Source: Pseudoxanthomonas suwonensis (GTDB lineage: Bacteria; Pseudomonadota; Gammaproteobacteria; Xanthomonadales; Xanthomonadaceae). Taken from it: 64,000 nucleotides of DNA. The stretch covers positions 1-64,000 of the forward strand of contig NZ_PDWP01000003.1 in the NCBI RefSeq assembly GCF_010093235.1. Direction: 5' to 3'. Shown here one piece after another: positions 54,146 to 63,862 of the stretch (position 1 is the stretch's first letter; each line of letters opens with the position of its first letter). The notes beneath the pieces are model-generated. The model was not told the origin of the DNA and made no database searches. It was given only the letters and a program-made list of their open reading frames with translations. Made by a program: the position numbers and the translations under genes.

Positions 54146-55855
54146 TCAGGACGCCTCGAGCCAGCGCTCGATGCCGCGCCGGTCGCGCGCCTGCAGCAGG
54201 TGCGGGGCGCGCGCCTGGAGCCGGGCCAGGTCGCAGTCCCGGATCGCGCGGCGCAGTTCCAGCAGGCCTGCCGGATGCAGGCTGAACTCGCGCAGGCCCA
54301 GCGCCAGCCGCAGCGGTGCCAGGCGCGGGTCGCCGGCCATCTCGCCGCAGACGGCCACCGGCACGCCATGCTCGTTGCCGGCGCGCAGCACGTGGGCGAT
54401 CAGGCGCAGCACGCCCGGATGCAGCGGCGAATACAGGTCGCCGAGGGCGTCGTTGTTGCGGTCCACCGCCAGCAGGTACTGCACCAGGTCGTTGGTGCCC
54501 ACGGAGAGGAAGTCCACCGCGTCGGCCAGGCCGTGCACGCCGATCGCCGCCGCCGGCACCTCGATCATCGCCCCCAGTGGCGGCACCTGCACGGCGACGC
54601 CGCGGCGGCGCACCGCGGCCACCGCGCGGCGCAGGCGGCGGCGCACGATCAGCACTTCCTCGCGGCAGGAGACCATCGGCACCAGCACCCGCACCGGACC
54701 GTAGGCCGAGGCGCGGACGATCGCCCGCAGCTGGGTGTCGAACACCACGTCGTACAGCAGCGACAGGCGCACGCCGCGCACGCCCAGCGCCGGGTTGTCC
54801 TCGTTGGCCAGGGCCAGGCCGGCGCGGTCGGCCTTGTCCGCGCCCAGGTCCAGGGTGCGGAACGTGACCGGGCGGCCGCCCATCGCCAGCACCGCGTCGC
54901 GGTAGGCGAGGAACTGCTCCTCCTCGTCGGGGGTGTCGCGGTCCTGCAGGAACAGGAACTCGGTGCGGTACAGGCCCACGCCGGCCGCGCCCACGGCGTG
55001 GGCGCGGGCCACGTCCTCGCGCGATTCGGCGTTGGCGTACAGCGCGATGTCCACCCCGTCGCGGGTACGGGTGGGCTTGCTGCGCAGCCGTTCCAGGTCG
55101 CGGCGCTCGCGCTGGTCGCGTTGTTCCAGCTCGCGGTAGCGGCGCAGGTCGGTGGCGTCCGGGTCCAGCACCAGCTGGCCGCTTTCGCCGTCGACCATGA
55201 CCACGTCGCCGTCGTTGATCCGCGTCAGCACCTCGGCCGCGCCCACCACCAGCGGCATGTGCAGGCTGCGGGCGAGGATCGCCGTATGCGACAGCGGGCT
55301 GCCGGCGGCGGAGACGATCGCCACCACGCCCTGGGCCTGCAGCTGCGCCAGCTCGGACGGGGCGACGTTGTCGCAGACCAGCACTTCGCCGGCGGTGCCG
55401 CGCGGCAGCGGGTCATGCCGGTGCAGGTGGGCGTTGACCCGGCCGATGATGTGGTCCAGGTCGTCCAGGCGCGCCCGCAGGTAGGCGTCGTCCATGGACT
55501 GGAACACGGCGGCAAGGCGGTCGCGCTGCACGCGCAGGGCGTAGCCGGCCGAATAGCGTTCCTGGTGGATCAGGGCGTCGAGCGCCTGCACCAGCTCCGG
55601 GTCGTCCAGCAGCAGGGCGTGCAGGTCGATGAACTCGATCGCTTCCTTCGACAGCGCGCCCTGCAGTTTCTCGCGCAGGGCCCGCATCTCGGCGCGGGTG
55701 GCCTCCAGCGCCTCGTGCAGGCGCGCGGCCTCTTCCTTCACGCGGGCGGCGGGGACCCGCTGCTCGGCGATCTCCAGCGCATGCGGCCGGCGGACCCGCG
55801 CCCGGCCCAGGGCCAGGCCACGGGAGGCGCCATGGCCGGAGAACGCCAGCCTCAT
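54146..55855 (-). CDS. ptsI: Phosphoenolpyruvate-protein phosphotransferase (enzyme I)
   Basis: EI takes phosphate from PEP and passes it to HPr. The 569-residue enzyme has the phospho-His190 in GSPLSHTAILARS, the PEP-binding GVGLYRTEFLFL and EVPAAAI segments, SVGTNDLVQYLLAVDR, and the active Cys in AVCGEMAGD. There is no GAF domain, so it is EI rather than PtsP. No sugar-specific EIIB/EIIC genes follow; with HPr, EIIA and HprK it forms a largely regulatory chain. Confidence 0.95.
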   Translation of the reverse strand: MRLAFSGHGASRGLALGRARVRRPHALEIAEQRVPAARVKEEAARLHEALEATRAEMRALREKLQGALSKEAIEFIDLHALLLDDPELVQALDALIHQERYSAGYALRVQRDRLAAVFQSMDDAYLRARLDDLDHIIGRVNAHLHRHDPLPRGTAGEVLVCDNVAPSELAQLQAQGVVAIVSAAGSPLSHTAILARSLHMPLVVGAAEVLTRINDGDVVMVDGESGQLVLDPDATDLRRYRELEQRDQRERRDLERLRSKPTRTRDGVDIALYANAESREDVARAHAVGAAGVGLYRTEFLFLQDRDTPDEEEQFLAYRDAVLAMGGRPVTFRTLDLGADKADRAGLALANEDNPALGVRGVRLSLLYDVVFDTQLRAIVRASAYGPVRVLVPMVSCREEVLIVRRRLRRAVAAVRRRGVAVQVPPLGAMIEVPAAAIGVHGLADAVDFLSVGTNDLVQYLLAVDRNNDALGDLYSPLHPGVLRLIAHVLRAGNEHGVPVAVCGEMAGDPRLAPLRLALGLREFSLHPAGLLELRRAIRDCDLARLQARAPHLLQARDRRGIERWLEAS

Positions 55856-55917
55856 CCGCGCAGCCCCGGATGCAGGGTCCGACGCTGCACGCGGTGGCGG
55901 CCCGGCCGGCGCATGGC

Positions 55918-56187
55918 TCAGGCGTCCTCGTCGAACCGGCTCTCGAACAGGTTGACCACGGCCTCCATCGCCTCCGCTTCGTCCACGCCGTCGGTGCGCA
56001 CGGTAACCGGGGTGCCCTGGCCGGCGGCCAGCAGCATCACGCCCATGATGCTCTTGGCGTTCACCTCGCGCCCTTTCGCCTGCAGGGTGACGGCGCAGCG
56101 GAAGGGCGCCAGCGCCTGCACCAGCTTGGCGGTGGCCCGGGCGTGCAGGCCCAGGCGGTTGGACACGGTGAGTTCACGTTCAAGCAT
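55918..56187 (-). CDS. ptsH: HPr phosphocarrier protein
   Basis: An 89-residue HPr. His15 (GLHARATAKLV) is the site phosphorylated by enzyme I, and Ser46 (VNAKSIMGVM) the site for the HPr kinase encoded nearby, so both control inputs are intact. It overlaps the upstream EIIA gene by 8 bp. Confidence 0.96.
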   Translation of the reverse strand: MLERELTVSNRLGLHARATAKLVQALAPFRCAVTLQAKGREVNAKSIMGVMLLAAGQGTPVTVRTDGVDEAEAMEAVVNLFESRFDEDA

Positions 56188-56572
56188 CGTCGAGGATCGC
56201 TCCGTTGCGGGTGCCCGCCGCGGCGGTGGCGGGCAGTTGGTCCAGTCCCTGTTCCGGATAGTTCATCACCCGCAGCAGCATGGGCAGGCTGAGCGCGGAT
56301 ACCCGCCGGACCGGCGTGCCGAGCCGGGCCAGGCGTGCGGCCAGGTTGCTCGGGGACGCGCCGTACAGGTCGGTCAGCACCAGCACACCGTCGCCTCCGT
56401 CCACCCGCCGCAGCGCCGCCGAGGCGGCCGGCAGGAGCTGTTCGGGATCGGCGTCGAACGGGACCTCGAAGGCCTCCGCCTTCAGCGGCAGGTTGCGCAG
56501 CAGGGTGGTCGCCACCGCCAGGATGGCGCTACCGACGCCGGGATGGGTGATCAGGAGAATGCCACATGCCAT
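56180..56572 (-). CDS. EIIA of the mannose/fructose PTS family
   Basis: A 130-residue EIIA-Man-type protein, phosphorylatable His10 in GILLITHPGVG, with the conserved LTDLYGASPSNLA loop. No cognate EIIB/C/D is present, so it is probably a regulatory acceptor, as described for such proteins in other proteobacteria. It overlaps ptsH and lies 89 bp after rapZ. Confidence 0.92.
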   Translation of the reverse strand: MACGILLITHPGVGSAILAVATTLLRNLPLKAEAFEVPFDADPEQLLPAASAALRRVDGGDGVLVLTDLYGASPSNLAARLARLGTPVRRVSALSLPMLLRVMNYPEQGLDQLPATAAAGTRNGAILDDA

Positions 56573-56661
56573 GGCGGGAAGTTAACAGAGCGCCCCGACC
56601 GCCGTCGCGCTCCGGAACGCGGAATCGCGACGGACGGCGCCATGGCGCGGCGGCCGGCGGC

Positions 56662-57534
56662 TCAGTCCTGCTCGCGGTGGTAGGTGGCCACCTCGCTCCA
56701 GCCCTGGGCACGGGCATGGGCGGCCATGCGCTCGGCCAGGTAGACCGAACGGTGCTTGCCCCCGGTGCAGCCGAAGGCCACGGTGACATAGGCGCGGGTG
56801 TCGCTGCGCAGCCTTGGCAGCCAGGTGTCGAGGAAGTCGGCCACCTGGCGGGCATAGGCGTCCACGTCGGGCTGGGCGTCCAGGTAGTCGCGCACCCGCT
56901 GGTCGCGGCCGGTGAGCGGGCGCAGGTCCGGCTCCCAGTGCGGATTGGGCAGGACCCGGGCGTCGAACACGAAGTCGGCCTCCTCCGGCACGCCCCGCTT
57001 GTAGGCGAAGGACTCGAACAGCAGGGACAGGCCCGGGCTGTGCTCCAGGGCGAAGCCGGTGATGACCTGGCGGCGCAGCTGGTGGACGTTGAGGTTGCTG
57101 GTGTCGATCACCGCGTCGGCCTCGCGCCGCAGCGGGGCGATGATCTCGCGCTCGCGGGCGATGGCCTCCGGCAGGGACAGGCCCAGCCGGCTCAGCGGGT
57201 GGCGGCGGCGGGTATCGGCGTAGCGCCGCAGCAGGATGTGGTCCTCGGCCTCGAAGAACAGCAGGCGCGCGTCCACGCCCAGCGACTCGGCCGCCGCGCG
57301 CCATTCCGGCAGCCGGGCGAGGTCGTCCTTGCGGTTGCGCACGTCGATGCCGACCGCCATGCGCTCCGGCAACCCATCCTCGCGCACCAGCGAGGCGACG
57401 AAGGCCGGCAGCAGCTCCAGCGGCAGGTTGTCGACGCAGTAGTAGTCCAGGTCCTCGAAGGTCTTCAGCGCGACCGACTTGCCCGAGCCGGACAGGCCGC
57501 TGACGATCACCAGGGTGGGGCGGTTGGTACTCAT
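56662..57534 (-). CDS. rapZ: RapZ RNase adapter / nucleotide-binding protein
   Basis: A 290-residue protein with N-terminal Walker A ([13 protein letters not shown], about 11-23) and the C-terminal RNA-binding part ([17 protein letters not shown]). In E. coli RapZ binds GlmZ/GlmY small RNAs and senses glucosamine-6-phosphate. The ATG shares a base with the hprK stop (TGATG). Sits in the rpoN-hpf-hprK-rapZ order. Confidence 0.94.
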   Translation of the reverse strand: MSTNRPTLVIVSGLSGSGKSVALKTFEDLDYYCVDNLPLELLPAFVASLVREDGLPERMAVGIDVRNRKDDLARLPEWRAAAESLGVDARLLFFEAEDHILLRRYADTRRRHPLSRLGLSLPEAIAREREIIAPLRREADAVIDTSNLNVHQLRRQVITGFALEHSPGLSLLFESFAYKRGVPEEADFVFDARVLPNPHWEPDLRPLTGRDQRVRDYLDAQPDVDAYARQVADFLDTWLPRLRSDTRAYVTVAFGCTGGKHRSVYLAERMAAHARAQGWSEVATYHREQD

Positions 57535-58484
57535 CAGCCGCGGCGCTCCAGCAGGCTGCTGTGGCGGGCGATGAACATCGCCGCCGGATCGATGCCCTTG
57601 GTGCGCAGGATGTGCAGGCGCGTCGCCGCCTCGGTCAGCACCGCCAGGTTGCGGCCCGGCATGACCGGCAGGGTGATCAGCGGCACGTCCAGGTCGAGCA
57701 CGTGGCGGGTGCCGGAATCGCCGGTCAGGCGCTCGTAGCCGTGCGGGGTCGGCTCGGTCATCGGCCGGGTGAGGTGCACGATCAGGCGCAGGTACTTGTT
57801 CTTCTTCACCGCGGTGTCGCCGAACATCTCGCGTACGTTGAGCACGCCCAGGCCACGCACTTCCAGCAGGTCCTGCAGCAGTTCCGGACAGGTGCCGTCG
57901 AGCACGTCCGGGGCGATCTGGGTGAACTCCGGGGCGTCGTCGGCGACCAGGCGGTGGCCGCGGCTGAGCAGTTCCAGCGCCAGCTCGCTCTTGCCCGAAC
58001 CCGCCTCGCCGGTGATCAGAACGCCGATCGAGTAGATCTCCATGAACACCCCGTGCAGGGTGACGCGCGGGGCCAGGGTGCGGGCCAGGTGGTAGGAGAG
58101 GTGGTTGAGCAGCTCGTGGCCGCGGCGCGGCGAGATCCACAGCGGGGTGTCGGTCTCCTCGGCGGCCGCGCGCAGGTCTTCGGGGCAGGACTGGTTCTTG
58201 CTGATGACCAGCGCCAGCGGGCGGGCCTGGATGATCTTCTCGATGGTTTCCCAGCGCTGGCGCGAGTCCAGCGAGTCCAGCCAGGTCAGCTCCTCGCTGC
58301 CCAGGATCTGGACCTTGTTGGGATAGACGGCGTTGAGGTAACCGGCGAGAGAGGGGCGGCGGGCATTGGTGTCGCCGGAATCGATCTCGCGGGATCCGCC
58401 CTTTTGGCCGGCCAGCCAGCGCAGGGACAGCTTGTCCTGCTGCTGCTCGAACAGTTCGAGTGCGGTGATGCTGGCATTCCTCAT
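57534..58484 (-). CDS. hprK: HPr kinase/phosphorylase
   Basis: Bifunctional enzyme that phosphorylates or dephosphorylates HPr Ser46. The 316-residue protein has Walker [10 protein letters not shown] (159-167), the K3 loop [13 protein letters not shown] region, the family signature [17 protein letters not shown] and YERL. Occupies the position where enterobacteria carry ptsN. The start at 58484 was chosen over a longer upstream frame. Confidence 0.95.
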   Translation of the reverse strand: MRNASITALELFEQQQDKLSLRWLAGQKGGSREIDSGDTNARRPSLAGYLNAVYPNKVQILGSEELTWLDSLDSRQRWETIEKIIQARPLALVISKNQSCPEDLRAAAEETDTPLWISPRRGHELLNHLSYHLARTLAPRVTLHGVFMEIYSIGVLITGEAGSGKSELALELLSRGHRLVADDAPEFTQIAPDVLDGTCPELLQDLLEVRGLGVLNVREMFGDTAVKKNKYLRLIVHLTRPMTEPTPHGYERLTGDSGTRHVLDLDVPLITLPVMPGRNLAVLTEAATRLHILRTKGIDPAAMFIARHSSLLERRG

Positions 58485-58578
58485 GCGGCCCGGATCCTGT
58501 TGGCTGGGGTCGCCTGATTGTCGCCGAAACCGGCGCGCGCGTCCCGGCCGGGGCGGGCCGGCCGGGCGCGAGGCCAGG

Positions 58579-58896
58579 TCAGCCGACGTCCGGAAGGACG
58601 CGGGGCGCCTGGTAGTCCTGGTTCTTTTCCTTGTGCTTGAGGATCTGGCGGTCGAGCTTGTCCGCCAGCAGGTCGATGGCTGCGTACATGGTCTCGGCCT
58701 CGGCCTCCGCATGCAGGGTACGGCCCGGGACGGAGAGGTCCGCGGCCGCGCGATGGGAGGGCTTGCGCAGGCCGAGCTGCACGCGGGCGGAGATCGGCTG
58801 GTCGAAATGCCGATCGAGCCGACGCAGCTTCTCCTCCACGTAATCGCGCAGGGCCGGGGTGATCTCCAGCTGCTGGCCGTACGTTTCGATGCGCAT
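58579..58896 (-). CDS. hpf: Ribosome hibernation promoting factor (short HPF)
   Basis: A 105-residue sigma54-modulation/YfiA-family protein that docks at the 30S decoding centre and supports 100S dimer formation. It has the short form ([20 protein letters not shown] start, conserved [20 protein letters not shown]). It lies 58 bp downstream of rpoN, the conserved order. Confidence 0.94.
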   Translation of the reverse strand: MRIETYGQQLEITPALRDYVEEKLRRLDRHFDQPISARVQLGLRKPSHRAAADLSVPGRTLHAEAEAETMYAAIDLLADKLDRQILKHKEKNQDYQAPRVLPDVG

Positions 58897-58954
58897 CGTG
58901 AACCTCCTTTGTGGTTGCCGCTGTGGGCGGCACCGCGCGATGCAGGCCGTGCGC

Positions 58955-60382
58955 CTAGGCGATGCGGACCCGCTCGTGCGACGCCGGAATGTTCATGAGC
59001 TCACGATACTTCGCCACCGTGCGGCGCGCCACCGGCACGCCCCCCTGCTTGAGCAGGTCAGCCAGCTTGGCGTCAGAAAGCGGTTTGCGCGGGTTCTCGT
59101 CGTCGATCAGGCGGCGGATCATGGCCTGGATCGCGGTGCTGGAAGCCTCGCCGCCGCCGTCGGTGTCGATGCCGGAGGCGAAGAACGCCTTCAGCGGCAG
59201 GGTGCCGCGCGGGGTGCGCACGTACTTGCGGGCAATGGCGCGCGACACGGTGGACTCGTGCAGGCCCAGTTCGGCGGCGACCTCGCGCAGGGTCAGCGGA
59301 CGCAGTGCCTGCTCGCCAAACTCCAGGAACCCCGCCTGCTGGCGCAGCAGGCAGCGCACGACCTTCAGCAGGGTCTCGCCGCGCGCCTCCAGGCTCTTCA
59401 GCAGCCAGCGCGCCTCCTGCAGCTGGCCGCGCAGGTAGCCGGCGTCGCTGTCGCCGACGCGGCGGATCAGCTGCTCGTAGCCCCGGTGGATCGAGACCTT
59501 CGGCTGCGCGTGCTGCGACAGCGCCGCCTTCCAGACGCCGCGCTGGCGCCAGATCACGCAGTCCGGCACCACGTAGCTGTCGTGCTCCAGTTCGGCCAGC
59601 TGCTTGCCCGGGCGCGGGTCCAGCGAGCGCACCAGCTGCACGGCCTCCTCCACGTCCTCCGGCGGGGCGCGCAGTTCGTGGGCCAGCCCCTGCGTCCCGA
59701 TCTTCGGCAGGCGCTCCATCGGCCCTGCGACGATGCGCCGGGCGAGGGCGCGGCCCGGCGTGCATTCGGGCAGGACTTCCAGCTGCAGGCGCAGGCATTC
59801 GCCGAGGTCGCGCGCGCCGACGCCGGCCGGGTCGAAGCGCTGGACCTGGCGCAGCACGGTGAGGATCTCCTCCTCGCTGGCGCGGGTTTCCGGCAGCAGC
59901 GCATCGGCGATGGCCGACAGCGGTTCGCGCAGGTAGCCGTCCTCGTCGAGGGCGTCGATCAGCATGGCGCCGATGCGGCGGTCGCGCGCGGAAAGCGGCG
60001 ACAGGTGCAGCTGCCACAGCAGGTGGTCGGCCAGGGTCTCGACGTCGGCCATGCGTTCGGCCGCGCCTTCGCCGTCCTCGTCGTAACCGGAGCCGCCGCC
60101 GGACGGCCACGCGGCCTCTTCGGGCGCCCAGTCCTCGCCTTCGGGTGGCGAGTCCTCTGCGGCACCGGCGGGCGCGGCGTCGCCGGTGCCGTCGCCGCTG
60201 CCGCCCTCCGGTTCCTGGAGCCGGGCCTCGTCGGCCCACTCCAACAACGGGTTGGTCTCGATCGCCTCGGCCACCTCGGCCTGCAGTTCCACCGTCGACA
60301 TCTGCAACAGGCGGATGGCCTGGCGCAGCTGCGGCGTCATGACCAGGCTCTGTCCCAGCGATGTCTGCAGCCGTGCCTTCAT
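58955..60382 (-). CDS. rpoN: RNA polymerase sigma-54 factor
   Basis: Sigma54 of 475 residues. Region I is Gln-rich ([21 protein letters not shown], activator-interacting), then an acidic region II, the core-binding domain, the HTH ([23 protein letters not shown]) and the RpoN box [10 protein letters not shown] near the C-terminus. It follows lptB by 42 bp. Confidence 0.97.
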   Translation of the reverse strand: MKARLQTSLGQSLVMTPQLRQAIRLLQMSTVELQAEVAEAIETNPLLEWADEARLQEPEGGSGDGTGDAAPAGAAEDSPPEGEDWAPEEAAWPSGGGSGYDEDGEGAAERMADVETLADHLLWQLHLSPLSARDRRIGAMLIDALDEDGYLREPLSAIADALLPETRASEEEILTVLRQVQRFDPAGVGARDLGECLRLQLEVLPECTPGRALARRIVAGPMERLPKIGTQGLAHELRAPPEDVEEAVQLVRSLDPRPGKQLAELEHDSYVVPDCVIWRQRGVWKAALSQHAQPKVSIHRGYEQLIRRVGDSDAGYLRGQLQEARWLLKSLEARGETLLKVVRCLLRQQAGFLEFGEQALRPLTLREVAAELGLHESTVSRAIARKYVRTPRGTLPLKAFFASGIDTDGGGEASSTAIQAMIRRLIDDENPRKPLSDAKLADLLKQGGVPVARRTVAKYRELMNIPASHERVRIA

Positions 60383-60424
60383 GTCCCTGCCAGAAAGGAA
60401 GCCTGGGCTGCCGGCCTGCGGGAG

Positions 60425-61147
60425 TCAGAGGCGGAAGGTCTCCCCGAGGTACACCCGGCGTACGTCCGGGTTGGCCAGCAGTGCGTCCGGCGCCCCCTGC
60501 GCCAGTACGCGTCCTTCGGCGAGGATATACGCACGGTCGCAGATTCCCAAGGTCTCGCGCACGTTGTGGTCGGTGATGAGCACGCCGATGCCGCGGTTCT
60601 TGAGGTGGGTGACGATGCGCTGGATCTCGCCGACCGAGATCGGGTCCACGCCGGCGAAGGGTTCGTCCAGCAGCATCAGCCGCGGCCTGGCGGCCAGGGC
60701 GCGGGCGATCTCGCAGCGGCGGCGCTCGCCGCCGGAGAGGCTGGCGCCGAGCTGGTCGGCGACGTGGCCGATCTGCAGCTCGTCCAGCAGCGAGGACAGC
60801 TCGGCCTCCCGCGCGTCCTCGTCCTCCAGGTCCTCGCGCAGCTCCAGCACCAGGCGGATGTTGTCGGCCACGGTGAGCTTGCGGAACACCGACGGTTCCT
60901 GCGGCAGGTAGCCCACGCCCAGGCGGGCGCGGTTGTACATCGGGTCGCCGGTGATGTCGCGGCCGTCGAGCACGATGCGCCCGGCGTCGGCGGCGACCAG
61001 CCCGACGATCATGTAGAAGCAGGTGGTCTTGCCGGCGCCGTTGGGGCCAAGCAGGCCGACCACCTCGCCGGCGTCGAGGGTGAGGCCGAACTCGCGCACC
61101 ACCTCGCGCTGCTTGTATTTCTTGCGCAGGCCTTCGGCGACGAGCAT
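60425..61147 (-). CDS. lptB: LptB, LPS export ABC ATPase
   Basis: ATPase driving LptFGC-mediated LPS extraction. The 240-residue protein has Walker [18 protein letters not shown]-loop [13 protein letters not shown], signature [15 protein letters not shown] and Walker [14 protein letters not shown], with the LptB-specific [15 protein letters not shown]. The ATG shares a base with the lptA stop (TGATG). Confidence 0.97.
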   Translation of the reverse strand: MLVAEGLRKKYKQREVVREFGLTLDAGEVVGLLGPNGAGKTTCFYMIVGLVAADAGRIVLDGRDITGDPMYNRARLGVGYLPQEPSVFRKLTVADNIRLVLELREDLEDEDAREAELSSLLDELQIGHVADQLGASLSGGERRRCEIARALAARPRLMLLDEPFAGVDPISVGEIQRIVTHLKNRGIGVLITDHNVRETLGICDRAYILAEGRVLAQGAPDALLANPDVRRVYLGETFRL

Positions 61148-61680
61148 CAGTTGCCTTCCTTGTTCTGCTGGGCGCGCGGCTGCAGGACGGTGCGCACGCG
61201 GGTGCCGTCGCCGCCGCTCTGCATCTGGCCGCTGGCCATGTTGTAGACCATGCGCTGGCCGCTGTTGCTGCCGCGCGGGGACTCGACCTGGTAGTTGCCG
61301 GTCAGGGTCAGCAGCTCCTTCTTCGGCTCGTAGACGATGCGGTCGGCGCGCGCGTTCATGGTGCTGCCGTCGTCCATTTCCTGGCGCATGGTGGCCTGCT
61401 TGCCAGTCAGGACGACCTGCTCGATGTCGCCGCCGCGCTGCACGATCTCGGCGCGCGCGGCGGTGATGCGCAGGGTCCCCTGCACGATCTCCACGTTGCC
61501 GGAGAAGATGCAGTGGGAGTTCGCGGTGGCCTGGTTGCAGTCGGAGTTGTCCGAATCCAGCGTCATCGGCTGGTTGCGGTCCGAGCTCTTGCCCAGGGCG
61601 GTGAAGGACGCGCATGCAGCCAACGCCATGGCGGCGAGGACTGCGGCGGTCCGGGAATTAAGGGCGCGCGGAAGGTTCAT
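61147..61680 (-). CDS. lptA: LptA, periplasmic LPS bridge protein
   Basis: A 177-residue OstA-like beta-jellyroll that forms the periplasmic bridge for LPS. Signal region is [20 protein letters not shown]; it contains a lipobox-like LAAC (Cys23), which is unusual for LptA. The OstA fold is seen in [17 protein letters not shown] and the [16 protein letters not shown] strands. It overlaps lptC by 23 bp and lptB by one base. Confidence 0.9.
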   Translation of the reverse strand: MNLPRALNSRTAAVLAAMALAACASFTALGKSSDRNQPMTLDSDNSDCNQATANSHCIFSGNVEIVQGTLRITAARAEIVQRGGDIEQVVLTGKQATMRQEMDDGSTMNARADRIVYEPKKELLTLTGNYQVESPRGSNSGQRMVYNMASGQMQSGGDGTRVRTVLQPRAQQNKEGN

Positions 61681-62215
61681 AGCGAGTCCTGACCTGGGAG
61701 AGGAGTCGGTACTGGCGGGTCTTGAGGTTGGCTTCCATGCCAGTGCCGGTCTGTACCAGCCCCGGGCGGGTCAGTCGCACCTCGCGGTCGGTGCGCGCCA
61801 GGTCCTGCGAAGGCAGGAATTCGAGGCTGTCGGTGCGGAAGGTGCCGGGCGTGGGACTGGCCGGGTCGGCGTCGCCGGCGACATTGCCGTCCAGGCGCAG
61901 CAGTTCCCCGTCGGCGCTGATCCAGCCGCGGTCGGAGGTCAGGCGCCAGGGGCCCGGCTCGGCGGGGGCGAGGAACACCGGCTGCTCCACGTCCATGCTC
62001 TCGTCCTCGCGGCGCCTGAGTTCGGGCGACTGCACCCGCACCGACTCGACGCCGTCCTTGCCCAGCACGACCAGCTCGAAATCGCGCAGCACGTAGTCGG
62101 AACGGTCACCGGAGGCGGAAGCCGGGGCATCCTGGCTGCGCATCTTCCATGCCGACCATCCGGTAGCCACCGCGGCGACCAGCAAGGCGATCCCCAGCAG
62201 CGTGCGCCAGCTCAT
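61658..62215 (-). CDS. lptC: LptC, LPS export inner-membrane anchor
   Basis: A 185-residue bitopic protein with one N-terminal membrane helix (about 3-22) and a periplasmic OstA-like domain that passes LPS from LptB2FG to LptA. Weakly conserved, but placement between kdsC and lptA with overlaps on both sides (ATGA with kdsC) and length fit LptC. Confidence 0.9.
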   Translation of the reverse strand: MSWRTLLGIALLVAAVATGWSAWKMRSQDAPASASGDRSDYVLRDFELVVLGKDGVESVRVQSPELRRREDESMDVEQPVFLAPAEPGPWRLTSDRGWISADGELLRLDGNVAGDADPASPTPGTFRTDSLEFLPSQDLARTDREVRLTRPGLVQTGTGMEANLKTRQYRLLSQVRTRYEPSARP

Positions 62216-62796
62216 GCGCGCCGCCCGCCGCGGGAGCCGTGCCCGGCGAGGATCGCCGGCACGTGGCCGTGCGCGGCCAGCAGCACGTCGCAGACCTCGC
62301 GCACCGCGCCCTCGCCGGCGCGGCCGCGGGTGCGCCAGTGCACCAGTTCGGCGATCCAGGGATGCGCGGTGGCCGGGGCCACCGACAGGCCCACGACGCG
62401 CAGGCAGTCGATGTCCGGCAGGTCGTCGCCGACGAAACAGGCCTGCTCGCGGGTCAGGCCGTGCCGGGCGATCAGTTCGTCCATGCAGGCCAGCTTGTCG
62501 AGCACGCCGATGTGGGTCTCGAGCCCCAGGTCCGCGCCACGCTTCTGCGCGACCAGGCTGGGGCGGGCGGTGATCAGCGCGACGTGGAAGCCGAAGCGGC
62601 GCAGCTGTACCAGCCCCTGGCCATCGACCACGCTGAAGGACTTCATCTCGTTGCCGGCGCTGTCGAAGTACAGGCGGCCGTCGGTCAGGGTGCCGTCCAC
62701 GTCCAGGCACACCAGCCGGACCTGGCGCGCGCGCTCGGCGATTTCAGGGGCGACGATGGACAGCGGGTCGTAGGCCACGTTCGGTTCCGGGGACAT
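62212..62796 (-). CDS. kdsC: KDO-8-phosphate phosphatase
   Basis: HAD-family phosphatase making KDO. The 194-residue protein has the DxDGT motif (LVCLDVDGTLTDG), ALITARPS and GDDLPDIDCLRVVGLSVAP. The start at 62796 was chosen because an upstream ATG would overlap kdsD more than expected. It ends overlapping lptC. Confidence 0.95.
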   Translation of the reverse strand: MSPEPNVAYDPLSIVAPEIAERARQVRLVCLDVDGTLTDGRLYFDSAGNEMKSFSVVDGQGLVQLRRFGFHVALITARPSLVAQKRGADLGLETHIGVLDKLACMDELIARHGLTREQACFVGDDLPDIDCLRVVGLSVAPATAHPWIAELVHWRTRGRAGEGAVREVCDVLLAAHGHVPAILAGHGSRGGRRA

Positions 62797-62803
62797 GGGG
62801 CGG

Positions 62804-63799
62804 TTAAACCACGCGCGCTCGCAACAGGTCGTGAACATTCAGGGCGCCCACCGGGCGCCGTCCGGCGTCGATCACGATCAGTCCGTTGATGCGGTGGCGC
62901 TCCATCAGGTGCGCCGCCTCGGTGGCCATCTGGGTGGCGTCGATGGTGCGCGGGTCGCGGGTCATGACCTCGGCGATGCGCGCCTGGCGCACGTCGATGC
63001 CGCGGTCCAGGGCGCGGCGCAGGTCGCCGTCGGTGAAGATGCCGGCGAGGGTGCCGTCGGCCGCGGCGACCGCGGTCATGCCCAGGCGCTTGCGGCTCAT
63101 CTCCACCAGCGCCTCGGCGACGCTGGCGTCCTCGCCGACGCAGGGCAGCTCTTCGCCGGCGTGCATCACGTCGGTCACGTGCAGCAGCAGGCGGCGGCCC
63201 AGGCTGCCGGCCGGGTGCGAGCGGGCGAAGTCGTCGGCGGTGAAGCCACGGGCCTCCAGCAGGGCCACCGCCAGCGCGTCGCCCATCGCCAGCGAGGCGG
63301 TGGTGGAGGAGGTAGGGGCCAGGTGCAGCGGGCAGGCCTCGGCCGGCACGCCTACGTCCAGGTGGATGTCGGCCTCGCGCGCCAGGGTGGACTGCGCGCG
63401 GCCGGTCATGGCGATGACCTTGTTCCCCTGGCGGCGCAGGGCCGGCAGCAGCATCAGGATCTCGTCCGACTCGCCCGAATAGGACAGGGCCAGGACGATG
63501 TCCGTGTCGGTGATCATGCCCAGGTCGCCGTGCCCGGCCTCGCCGGGGTGGACGAAGAACGCGGGGGTGCCGGTGGAGGCCAGGGTGGCGGCGATCTTGC
63601 GCGCCACGTGCCCGGACTTGCCCATGCCGGTGCACACCAGGCGGCCGTTCGAGCCGAGGATCAGGGTGCAGGCACGGGAGAAGGCCTCGCCGATGCGCTG
63701 GCCTACCGCCTCCAGGGCCTGGGCTTCGACCTGGAAGACCCGGCGGCCGGCAGCGGCCAGCTGCGCGGGTTCGGTGGTTGGCTCGGCGGCTGCACTCAT
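62804..63799 (-). CDS. kdsD: Arabinose-5-phosphate isomerase
   Basis: Converts ribulose 5-phosphate to arabinose 5-phosphate for KDO. The 331-residue protein has an N-terminal SIS domain (about 40-175, VCTGMGKSGHVARKIAATLASTG and YSGESDEIL) and two CBS domains (about 205-325). First gene of the kdsD-kdsC-lptC-lptA-lptB run and divergent from ibaG. Confidence 0.96.
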   Translation of the reverse strand: MSAAAEPTTEPAQLAAAGRRVFQVEAQALEAVGQRIGEAFSRACTLILGSNGRLVCTGMGKSGHVARKIAATLASTGTPAFFVHPGEAGHGDLGMITDTDIVLALSYSGESDEILMLLPALRRQGNKVIAMTGRAQSTLAREADIHLDVGVPAEACPLHLAPTSSTTASLAMGDALAVALLEARGFTADDFARSHPAGSLGRRLLLHVTDVMHAGEELPCVGEDASVAEALVEMSRKRLGMTAVAAADGTLAGIFTDGDLRRALDRGIDVRQARIAEVMTRDPRTIDATQMATEAAHLMERHRINGLIVIDAGRRPVGALNVHDLLRARVV

Positions 63800-63862
63800 G
63801 TTCGGCCCGGGAACGGCCCGGATTCGCTAGACTAGGGTGCTTCATTCTAGGCCAAGCGCTCC

